Under the pieces are notes generated by a model. It saw only the letters and a list, made by a program, of their open reading frames with translations, ran no database searches and was not told the origin of the DNA. Positions 1-6,092 of a stretch of DNA of 8,650 nt are shown piece after piece. The translations under genes and the position numbers were made by a program. Each line of letters begins with the position of its first letter. Position 1 is the first letter of the stretch. This stretch comes from JANPEZ01 sp031423155 (GTDB taxonomy: Bacteria; Actinomycetota; UBA4738; HRBIN12): contig JANPEZ010000126.1 of assembly GCA_031423155.1 (NCBI GenBank), positions 1 to 8,650 of the forward strand, given 5' to 3'.

Positions 1-2
1 GC

Positions 3-230
3 GGCGGCGGCGGTGGTACCGGCGGGTATTCGGTCGGCATCATGATGGTGTTGGGATCCTCGCCAGTGTTGTCCGGCGTGACCTACTCCGGTGGTTCAGC
101 CGGTGCCGGTGGGACGGGGGGAGTGAGCGCTCCCTCAGCGCCTATCGGCCAGGAGGGCAACGCCGGCCAGAGTGGTTCGGTCGGCATCCTGGCCGATACG
201 TACACGTGTACGAGTCCGAACTTCTGCTGA
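3..230 (+). CDS. Glycine-rich repeat protein, C-terminal fragment (5' end outside window)
   Basis: The frame is open from base 3 to a TGA at 228-230, giving about 75 residues. It opens with five glycines and continues with Gly/Ser/Ala-rich, collagen- or PGRS-like spacing (GSAGAGGTGG, then GQEGNAGQSGSVGI). It ends in a short non-repetitive tail with two cysteines (CTSPNFC). The first methionine of the frame (base 42) is preceded by the same Gly-rich composition, so this is the end of a longer protein rather than a 62-residue gene. Gly-rich proteins of this kind are often secreted or surface exposed, but no signal peptide can be checked because the start is missing. Function is unknown. It converges on the histidine kinase gene with a 34-base gap that shows no clear terminator. 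Confidence 0.6.
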   Translation, partial: GGGGGTGGYSVGIMMVLGSSPVLSGVTYSGGSAGAGGTGGVSAPSAPIGQEGNAGQSGSVGILADTYTCTSPNFC

Positions 231-264
231 ACACGACCTCGGGCGGTGCGGACCGCGATGTGGA

Positions 265-2238
265 TCACGCGTCCGTCGGAGCAAGCCCTTCGGCGAGGAC
301 GCCGGCCGGGATGCGGCCCACGACGGATGTACCCTTTCCGGGGGCCGACCGGATCTCGAGTGTCCCTCCGATGGCTTCGACTCGGTCTGTCATCCCCCGC
401 AGGCCGGTGCCGTAGGTGGTCTCGCCCAGAACGAATCCGGTTCCGTCGTCGGACACCTCGAAGGTGAGATCGCCGTTGGATCGCGCGAGCCGAACGGCTG
501 CCTGGCTCGCTTCGGAATACTTGGCCACGTTGTTGAGCGCCTCCAGTGCGCAGAAGTACACGGCCGCCTCAACCTGCTGGGGGTAGCGGGAAACGCCGTC
601 CGAGCTGACTTCGATCGCGATCGAGGACTTCCGCGCCTGAGCCTCGAGCGCAGCGAGCAACCCTTTGTCGGCGAGCAGCGGCGGATAGATCCCTCGCGCG
701 AGATCGCGCAGGTCTTCGATCGCCTGGTTCGCCTCTGCTTGAAGATCGACGAGCATCTCCTTCGTCTTCTCCGGATCGCGGTCCACGAGCGCCCCTGCGA
801 GCCGCAGCTTCACCGTGAGGGCGACGAGTTGTTGCTGGGCGCCGTCGTGCAGGTTCCGTTCGAGTTTGCGGCGTTCTTCGTCTTGGGCATGAACCAGGCG
901 TTGGCGCGAAGCTCGGAGCTGCCCGATGTTGTCCATCAGCTGCTCGGTCAACGCGACGTTGCGCATCACTAGCCCGGCTTGCGCTGCAAGGTCGCGAACG
1001 AGCTTCTCCTCCGTCGGGGTGATCGACTCTCCGGGCCGCTTGACGATCGACAGGGCTCCCAGGAGCTCGCCTTGATGCCGGATGGCCTCGAGCATCTCCG
1101 TCGGCGACACTTGGCCGGGGTCGTCGTCATCCACGGGGATGGGCGGTGACGGCTCCGTATCGTCCGGCCATCTGGATTCGGAGACGAGCTGATCGCCGAT
1201 GCGCACCCACACGTCGGCCCGAGCGGCCCCCGTCCCCCCCGCGAGAGCGCGGGCCATCCTCGGCAGGAGCTCGTCGCTGGCGTACGCGTTGCCCAGCCGC
1301 TCGGAGAACTCTGAGAGCACCTCGTACGGCGCGGCGCGCTCGCCGTACACGAGCCGGTCGGCGAACCGGCGCGCGCGGCTCCTCGCCGGCTGGAACGCCA
1401 AGGCCACCACGGCGGCCGCGGTGGCCGAAAGGATGGGATCGGAACGGCTGCCGACGACGGCGCCGATGCCCACCACGATCGCGACGTACACCACCGTGAT
1501 GAAGACGGCGAGCGCTCCGATCAGTAGGGCGCGGTTGATCACGACATCGATGTCGAACAGGTGATACCTCAGCACGGATACGCCGATCGCTATCGGGATC
1601 AGCCCGAACGAGAACACGGCGATGTCCTGGAGCGCGCTCATCCAGCCTGGCTGATCGCCCGCGCTCCAAGCGCCACCGAACCCGATCAGCAGTGCGAGCG
1701 TGTACAGGATCGCCACGACCGTCGCCGCCGTCACGAGCCAGCGCAGCTGTAGACGCTCGATCCCGGCGGATCGGCGGAACCGCTGCACCAGCGATACGAG
1801 CGAACCGATCACTCCGATCGGGAGCATGACGATAACGACGATCAGGACCTCGAGCACCGAGCGCAGCGATTCCACGCCAAGCGGGTTCCGATAGTTCGCG
1901 AACGCCTCGACCTCGTCCCCGAACTTCCCTGGGGTCAAGATGATCGCCAGCGCGATGATCGCCAGGCTCGCCGCCAGGATGCGTGCGAACCACCGCCAGC
2001 GGCGCGACGGGAGATGTCCGTCCGGGAACAACAGGAGCAGGAACGTCGCGGGAAGTCCAACCACCGGCACCCACATCGGGCTATCGAGCGAGACCGCGAT
2101 CAGCCCGAGCCGGCGACCGCCGATGCCGCCGTGGACCGCGTAGCCCGCGTAGGACCCGAGGAATGAACCTAGCCCTATCGCGACCCCGATCCCCACCATG
2201 AGCCAGCCGAGCGAGTTCTCCGGGCGGCGAGTGGCCAT
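265..2238 (-). CDS. Membrane sensor histidine kinase, HisKA_3/HATPase_c (NarL/DesK-like class); 5' end displaced by a frameshift
   Basis: This 657-residue open frame encodes a two-component sensor kinase that would autophosphorylate on histidine and pass the phosphate to a response regulator. Roughly eight hydrophobic segments fill residues 10-285. A linker and GAF-like region follows at about 300-430. A coiled segment then leads into the HisKA_3 dimerisation domain, where His464 lies in LERNLHDGAQQQLV. The HATPase domain shows an N-box (EALNNVAK, 566-573), a G1 box (DDGTGF, 597-602) and a G2 box (GTGLRGM, 610-616), so the catalytic part looks intact. The start ATG at 2238 is the first start after an in-frame TAG. 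Relatives carry further membrane segments before the RRPEN-GWL motif found here at residues 4-12; these are encoded upstream in another frame (to about 2404). The native protein would then be about 712 residues. No response regulator gene is in the window. Family assignment is strong; the sensed signal is unknown. Confidence 0.88.
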   Translation of the reverse strand: MATRRPENSLGWLMVGIGVAIGLGSFLGSYAGYAVHGGIGGRRLGLIAVSLDSPMWVPVVGLPATFLLLLFPDGHLPSRRWRWFARILAASLAIIALAIILTPGKFGDEVEAFANYRNPLGVESLRSVLEVLIVVIVMLPIGVIGSLVSLVQRFRRSAGIERLQLRWLVTAATVVAILYTLALLIGFGGAWSAGDQPGWMSALQDIAVFSFGLIPIAIGVSVLRYHLFDIDVVINRALLIGALAVFITVVYVAIVVGIGAVVGSRSDPILSATAAAVVALAFQPARSRARRFADRLVYGERAAPYEVLSEFSERLGNAYASDELLPRMARALAGGTGAARADVWVRIGDQLVSESRWPDDTEPSPPIPVDDDDPGQVSPTEMLEAIRHQGELLGALSIVKRPGESITPTEEKLVRDLAAQAGLVMRNVALTEQLMDNIGQLRASRQRLVHAQDEERRKLERNLHDGAQQQLVALTVKLRLAGALVDRDPEKTKEMLVDLQAEANQAIEDLRDLARGIYPPLLADKGLLAALEAQARKSSIAIEVSSDGVSRYPQQVEAAVYFCALEALNNVAKYSEASQAAVRLARSNGDLTFEVSDDGTGFVLGETTYGTGLRGMTDRVEAIGGTLEIRSAPGKGTSVVGRIPAGVLAEGLAPTDA

Positions 2239-2404
2239 CAGGTATCCCCACCACCGGGAAGAGCGAGAAGGCGACTACGAACCCCGTGTCGGTGGGCTCC
2301 TGATCCAGCGTCGAGAGCCAGAGTCCCGATGCGATGCCCACGATCGTGAGCGCGGAGAGGATGCGCGCGAGTCGGACCAACCGCCCGCGACGGGCTGGGG
2401 TCAT
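2239..2404 (-). other. Out-of-frame N-terminal segment of the histidine kinase
   Basis: On the minus strand, an ATG at 2404 with AAGGA 9 nt upstream (plus-strand 2414-2418) opens a frame encoding a basic N-terminus (MTPARRGRL), a membrane helix (about ILSALTIVGIASGLWL) and a second hydrophobic stretch ending FSLFPVVG. This matches the expected start of the downstream kinase. Removing one G from the GGGG run (plus-strand CCCC, 2246-2249) joins FPVVG to YLMATRRPENSLGW without a gap. A further in-frame ATG at 2434 is the alternative start. Beyond the run, the upstream frame continues into a charged, Arg/Gly/Pro-rich sequence typical of a wrong frame. Whether this is a real mutation or a base-calling error cannot be decided here. 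Confidence 0.7.
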
Positions 2405-2457
2405 CCGCTTCGGTCCTTCAGGCACTGCCGCCATGTGCGCATGTTCGCATCTGCTCC

Positions 2458-2479
2458 CTGCCTCGTCCAAGGGAGGCAG
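2458..2479 (-). terminator. Small inverted repeat between the metalloprotease and kinase genes
   Basis: CTGCCTC (2458-2464) and GAGGCAG (2473-2479) form a perfect 7-bp stem with an 8-base loop, about 70 bases after the metalloprotease stop and before the kinase start. No T-run follows in either direction, so it is at best a weak or Rho-assisted terminator, or an mRNA structure. The rest of the 145-base gap (2405-2549) holds the kinase leader and nothing else I can identify. Confidence 0.25.
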
Positions 2480-2549
2480 CCCCGCGGAACCGATTCCGGG
2501 TCGCCCCCGCTGATCGGGTGGTAGCACCCCATGGCCGAGAGCGACGTGC

Positions 2550-3719
2550 TCAGGCGGTGCGGGCGAGCCAGAGGCGGGGTTCCTCGATCTCGGGCAAAGA
2601 CGGCATCGCCTCGGGGGAGTCCCACATCCGGGCCAACGTCGCTTCGCCCGTCAGGTCCACGACCCTCTCGCAGAAGGCGAGACCTTGCTCGTAGATCTCT
2701 CGCTTCATGTCGACGCCCAGCAGGCGCTCGAAGAGGGCGTCACCCGAGGCGGTTTCACGGTGGCGGCGCATCGCTTCGGCGATCATCGGGTATGCGGGGA
2801 GCAGGTCGCTGCCTAGGGCCTGGACCACGTGATCGCCGTAACCCTCGGCCGCTGCCATGAAGGCCTGGATCCTGCCGAGCTTGATCTTTTGCTCGTCGTC
2901 CAGGACCGTTCCGAACAGCCCCTCCTCCGAGTCCATGAGGGACTGGAGGGCATCGGGGTTGGCGGCGTCGAGGCCCTCGATCTTGGTGCGCATCGCCTCG
3001 GCGTCGAATTCCAAAGTCGAGATGAAGTCCCTTATCAACTCCAAGAAACGCGCGTGGACCCAGGGTTGCGAGAACTCGAATCGATGCACCACTTCGTGGA
3101 TCGCGACCGCGGTTCGAAACTCGGCCGGTGGGATGCTCCAGTCCTTCTCGAATGCCTCGATGTTGGCGATCACGAAGAGCTGCTGAGCCTGTCCGGAGCG
3201 GGGGACCGCGATGTCGTACTGGCCGAAAGCGCGCTGGCCCAGTTCCCCGAGGACGCCGCCGGTCTGCGCGCCCAGCAGCAGTGGGGAGAGTTGACTCAGC
3301 ATCGCGCCGGCGCCCGGGAAAGCATCCGCGGGTATCGACGCGCCGGCGGCGCCCTCCAAGGCAGATGCGATCCGGGCCGCCGCCGGTTCCAGAACCTCGC
3401 GGAGTGCCTCGGTGTTCGCCGTCACCCACTCGGCGCGGCGCACGGGAGTCACGCGGGCGATGTCGGTGGGGGGCTCGAGCCCGGTGAACCTCGCGACCTG
3501 AAGCTCTGCGACCCGCACCGCTTCTTCCAGGGAATGCCGGTCTTGATCGGTCGGCGTCGGGTCCTCCCGGCCGTCCTGAGCGCCCGCGATGCCGATCTGA
3601 CGGGCCAACTCCCAGTTCACCGGACCCGAGGAAGACGCCAGAACCTTCTGCAGCTCCCGGAAGAGAGGCGTGTCGGCGAAGGCGTTCGGATCGCTGGGGT
3701 CGATGGGGAAACCGGCCAT
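2550..3719 (-). CDS. Zinc-dependent metalloprotease-like protein, DUF2342/zincin_2 family
   Basis: This 389-residue protein has the hallmarks of the zincin_2 (DUF2342, TIGR03624-like) family, which is common in actinobacteria: GPVNWELARQIG near the N-terminus (32-43), EAVRVAELQ (66-74), RRAEWV (94-99), and a central AIHEVVHRFEFSQPWVHARF segment. HEVVH at 208-212 is a complete HExxH zinc motif. A conserved EGYGDHV follows at 292-298 and may supply a further ligand (inference). No signal peptide or membrane segment is seen, so it is probably cytoplasmic. The substrate is not known for the family. Rv3195 of M. tuberculosis is a family member beside a PDZ-Lon protease and a UPF0182 gene, as here. 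The ATG at 3719 has no Shine-Dalgarno sequence, but TACCAT lies 6 nt upstream, suggesting a leaderless mRNA. It is transcribed divergently from moaE. Confidence 0.88.
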   Translation of the reverse strand: MAGFPIDPSDPNAFADTPLFRELQKVLASSSGPVNWELARQIGIAGAQDGREDPTPTDQDRHSLEEAVRVAELQVARFTGLEPPTDIARVTPVRRAEWVTANTEALREVLEPAAARIASALEGAAGASIPADAFPGAGAMLSQLSPLLLGAQTGGVLGELGQRAFGQYDIAVPRSGQAQQLFVIANIEAFEKDWSIPPAEFRTAVAIHEVVHRFEFSQPWVHARFLELIRDFISTLEFDAEAMRTKIEGLDAANPDALQSLMDSEEGLFGTVLDDEQKIKLGRIQAFMAAAEGYGDHVVQALGSDLLPAYPMIAEAMRRHRETASGDALFERLLGVDMKREIYEQGLAFCERVVDLTGEATLARMWDSPEAMPSLPEIEEPRLWLARTA

Positions 3720-3725
3720 ACGGCC

Positions 3726-3731
3726 ATGGTA
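3726..3731 (-). promoter_or_regulatory. Candidate -10 box (TACCAT) for a leaderless metalloprotease mRNA
   Basis: Read on the minus strand, TACCAT matches the actinobacterial TANNNT -10 pattern and ends 6 nt before the ATG at 3719, which would put the transcript start at or next to the start codon. No ribosome binding site is present. No convincing -35 box is visible, so confidence is limited. Confidence 0.4.
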
Positions 3732-3781
3732 GGCGACCTCGTCGGATACGGCTCCTCATGCCGCTTTCAGCCGGCGATGTC

Positions 3782-3787
3782 TACGAT
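3782..3787 (+). promoter_or_regulatory. Candidate -10 box (TACGAT) for a leaderless moaE mRNA
   Basis: TACGAT fits TANNNT and ends 6 nt before the GTG at 3794. That is the same geometry as the divergent metalloprotease promoter, and there is again no Shine-Dalgarno sequence. This box is the main reason for preferring GTG 3794 over ATG 3758 as the moaE start. No good -35 match is visible. Confidence 0.4.
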
Positions 3788-3793
3788 GGGCGA

Positions 3794-4219
3794 GTGTCCG
3801 ATGCTCTCCTGGTCTCCGTCAGCCCCGAGCCCCTGTCCGTCGACGCTGCCATGGCGTTCGTCGCCGATCCCGCCGCCGGCGGGACCTGCCTGTTCGTCGG
3901 GACCGTTCGCGACCACTCCGAAGCGGGTTCGGTAACGGGTCTGCGCTATGAGGCTTGGGACGAATTGGCCCTCGCGCGCCTCGCCGAACTCGGCTCCGAG
4001 ATGCTTCAGAGGTGGCCGCTGCGAAAGGTCGCGCTGCTGCACCGCACCGGAGATCTGGCGATCGGAGAAGCCTCGGTCGTGGTCGCGGCCAGCGCCGCTC
4101 ACAGAGCCGAGGCATTCGAAGCCTGTCGATACGGTATCGAGCGCCTCAAGGAAGACGTTCCGATCTGGAAGAAGGAAGAGCTCACCTCCGGCGAGGCCCA
4201 CTGGGTGATGGGCGCCTGA
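3794..4219 (+). CDS. moaE: Molybdopterin synthase catalytic (large) subunit MoaE
   Basis: MoaE works with the thiocarboxylated small subunit MoaD to insert two sulfurs into cyclic pyranopterin monophosphate, making molybdopterin for the molybdenum cofactor. The 141-residue product has the family signatures: FVGTVRDHS (34-42), RYEAW (51-55), HRTGDLAIGEASV (83-95), AAHRAEAF (101-108) and LKEDVPIWKKE (118-128). K119 and K126 correspond to the lysines described as functionally important in E. coli MoaE. I chose the GTG at 3794 because a TACGAT box lies 6 nt upstream and the family normally begins shortly before this point. An in-frame ATG at 3758 would add 12 residues and cannot be excluded. The stop overlaps the ATG of the MreB-like gene (TGATG), so the two are probably co-translated. 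No moaD or other cofactor gene is in the window. Confidence 0.93.
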   Translation: MSDALLVSVSPEPLSVDAAMAFVADPAAGGTCLFVGTVRDHSEAGSVTGLRYEAWDELALARLAELGSEMLQRWPLRKVALLHRTGDLAIGEASVVVAASAAHRAEAFEACRYGIERLKEDVPIWKKEELTSGEAHWVMGA

Positions 4220-5226
4220 TGGGACGCGACCTCGCGATCGACCTGGGAACGGCGAACACGCTCGTCTATCGGCAAGGCGAGGGCATCGTCTTCGACCAGC
4301 CGACCGTGATCGCGATGCATGCCGGAACCGGGGAAGTCGTGGCGATGGGCGATCAGGCCTGGGACCTCATCGGAGGCGACTCGGGAAACGTCCTGGCGGT
4401 TCGCCCTCTTCGCCAGGGTGTGATGACCGAGTACGACATCACGCAGAGGATGATCGAGGTCGTCCTTCGCCGGGTCGGCGCCTCCCGGTTCCCACGCCCG
4501 AGGGTCTTGGTCTGTATCCCCTCGGCAAGCTCTGAGGTCGAGAAGCGTTCGGTCGAAGAGGCGATCCGCACGGCCGGGGGCCGCCAGGTCACGTTGGTCG
4601 AGGAGCCTCTCGCCGCCGCCATCGGCGCGGGACTTCCGATCCACGAGCCGATGGGCAATCTCATAGTCGACATCGGCGGCGGCACTTCGGAGATGGCAGT
4701 GGTGTCGATGGGAGGAGTCGTGTCGGGAAGATCCGTGCCGCTGGGCGGGTTCGACCTCGACGCGGCCATCCAGGAGCACGCGCGAAAGGAGTACGGAGTC
4801 GCCATCGGCGAGAAAGCAGCCGAGGAGATCAAGATCGCCATCGGCTCGGCCTTCCCCTCACCGGCTGCCACCGCGGCCGTCGTGATCGGGCGGGAGCTCA
4901 CCACTGGCAACACCGTCGAGGTCAAGCTCTCCGAGGATGAGGTGCGTCAGGCGATCTCGCCACCGGTTCGAAGGATCGTCGACGCTGCCAGGCTCTGCCT
5001 GGCCGAAGCTCCCCCCGAGCTGACCCATGACGTTCTGGAGGCCGGCATGTTCCTGACCGGAGGCGGTAGCCTCCTGCGCGGTATGGACATGCTGCTTGCC
5101 CAAGAGTGTGAGGTTCCGGTCCACGTGACCGAGCGACCGCTCGAGACGGTGGCGCTCGGCGCCGGGATCATGCTCGAGCATCTGGCCGAGTACCGCTCCT
5201 CCTTCCAGCTTGTGAGAGGTCGATGA
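4219..5226 (+). CDS. mreB: MreB-like bacterial actin (rod shape-determining protein family)
   Basis: This 335-residue protein has the normal MreB length and the actin-fold nucleotide motifs: phosphate-1 DLGTANTLVY (8-17), EEPLAAAIGAG (128-138), phosphate-2 DIGGGTSE (151-158), the EEIK helix (202-205) and adenosine-motif TGGGSLLRG (280-288). MreB forms ATP-dependent filaments under the inner membrane that guide cell-wall synthesis in rod-shaped bacteria. The ATG at 4219 overlaps the moaE stop by one base, and an open extension back to 3955 is only moaE read in another frame. Two things are unusual. Typical MreB genes are followed by mreC and mreD, which are absent here, and residue 178 is Phe in GGFDLD where family members usually have Asp, Asn or Glu. 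It may be a diverged paralogue rather than the main shape protein. Its stop overlaps the DUF1028 gene by four bases. Confidence 0.87.
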   Translation: MGRDLAIDLGTANTLVYRQGEGIVFDQPTVIAMHAGTGEVVAMGDQAWDLIGGDSGNVLAVRPLRQGVMTEYDITQRMIEVVLRRVGASRFPRPRVLVCIPSASSEVEKRSVEEAIRTAGGRQVTLVEEPLAAAIGAGLPIHEPMGNLIVDIGGGTSEMAVVSMGGVVSGRSVPLGGFDLDAAIQEHARKEYGVAIGEKAAEEIKIAIGSAFPSPAATAAVVIGRELTTGNTVEVKLSEDEVRQAISPPVRRIVDAARLCLAEAPPELTHDVLEAGMFLTGGGSLLRGMDMLLAQECEVPVHVTERPLETVALGAGIMLEHLAEYRSSFQLVRGR

Positions 5227-6092
5227 CCTTCTCGATAGTCGCGGCTGATCTTGCCGCCGGCGACTGGGGGGTGGCGGTCGCTTCGAAGTTCCCTTGCGTC
5301 GGGGCGGTGGTTCCCTGGGCCAGGGCCGGCGTGGGCGCGGTCGCCACCCAGGCGTGGGCGAACACTTCTTTCGGTCCTGAGGGCCTCGCTCTCATGGCCG
5401 ACGGGATGGATGCGAACGCGAGTCTGGATGCCCTGCTCGAGGCCGATGAAGGAAGTCGGCATCGGCAGGCGGGGTTCGTGGACGCGCAGGGCCGCTCCGC
5501 AACCTTCACAGGCTCTGAATGCATGGATTGGGCCGGTGGCATAACCGGGGACGGCTTCGCCTGCCAAGGGAACATCCTTGCCGGCCGGGCCGTGGTTTCG
5601 GACATGGCCGTCGCCTTCCAGGCGGCCGGGGGTGATCTCTGCGACAGACTCTTGGCTGCGCTTGTCGCCGGCGATGCGGCGGGCGGCGACAAGCGAGGAC
5701 GCCAGTCCGCGGCGCTCTTGGTGGTTCGCCACAAGGGCGGATACGAGGGTCGGGGCGACAGGTACATCGACCTTCGCGTGGACGATCACCCCGACCCCAT
5801 CGTTGATCTGGTACGCATCTTCGGAGTGTGGGACGACACGATGCTCGTTCGCAACGATCCCCTGATCGATGCAACGCCGGAGGTCGTCTCGGATCTGCAA
5901 CGCAGATTGATCGTTCTCGGTCGTCTCCACGGCGAGCCGACCGGGGAGTTGGACGGTCCGACCCGCGACGCGCTGTCGGATTGGGCTGGGGAGTTCAACC
6001 TCGAAGGACGTCTGCGCGATGACGATCGCCTGTCCCAGCTGCTGATCAGAGAGATCGCGGACGTGACTCCCGAGATAGCGCCGTCCTCCTAG
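5223..6092 (+). CDS. DUF1028 family protein with C-terminal peptidoglycan-binding-like domain
   Basis: Residues 1-196 match the DUF1028 family closely: MTFSIVA at the start, GAVVPWARAGVGAVATQAWANTS (27-49), ECMDWAG (99-105), CQGNILAG (114-121), AGGDKRGRQSAAL (153-165) and DRYIDLRVDDHPDP (179-192). Solved structures of this family resemble Ntn-hydrolases, but no reaction has been assigned as far as I know. Residues 216-275 look like the helical peptidoglycan-binding-like domain (PG_binding_2 type) often attached to DUF1028, with a TPEVVSDLQRRLIVLG repeat unit and DGPTRDALSDW. No signal peptide is seen, and the N-terminus already aligns with the domain start, so the protein is probably cytoplasmic and wall binding would need an unseen export route. 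The ATG overlaps the mreB stop (ATGA), implying translational coupling. Its TAG stop shares a CTAG with the convergent gene. Confidence 0.87.
   Translation: MTFSIVAADLAAGDWGVAVASKFPCVGAVVPWARAGVGAVATQAWANTSFGPEGLALMADGMDANASLDALLEADEGSRHRQAGFVDAQGRSATFTGSECMDWAGGITGDGFACQGNILAGRAVVSDMAVAFQAAGGDLCDRLLAALVAGDAAGGDKRGRQSAALLVVRHKGGYEGRGDRYIDLRVDDHPDPIVDLVRIFGVWDDTMLVRNDPLIDATPEVVSDLQRRLIVLGRLHGEPTGELDGPTRDALSDWAGEFNLEGRLRDDDRLSQLLIREIADVTPEIAPSS

Noticed and set aside
1..17. GGC triplet run at the left edge as a DNA repeat element
   Set aside because: It is in frame and simply encodes polyglycine in the Gly-rich protein.
199..212. Perfect 14-base palindrome CGTACACGTGTACG
   Set aside because: One palindrome of this length is expected about every other window of this size by chance, and it lies inside the Gly-rich coding sequence.
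172..972. 266-codon plus-strand open frame opposite the histidine kinase
   Set aside because: It is antisense to the conserved kinase HATPase and HisKA_3 domains, has Arg-rich low-complexity composition and no family motif. Long antisense frames are expected at this GC content.
2246..2249. Programmed ribosomal frameshifting at the GGGG run
   Set aside because: No slippery heptamer or downstream stimulatory structure was evident, and this kinase family is not known to use recoding. A mutation or sequencing error is simpler.
2829..3935. 368-codon plus-strand open frame opposite the metalloprotease
   Set aside because: It mirrors the HEVVH-containing protein and then runs into moaE in the wrong frame; it has no recognisable domain.
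3955..4218. N-terminal extension of the MreB-like protein back to 3955
   Set aside because: The extension is Arg-rich and lies entirely within moaE in another frame. The MreB fold begins right at the ATG at 4219.
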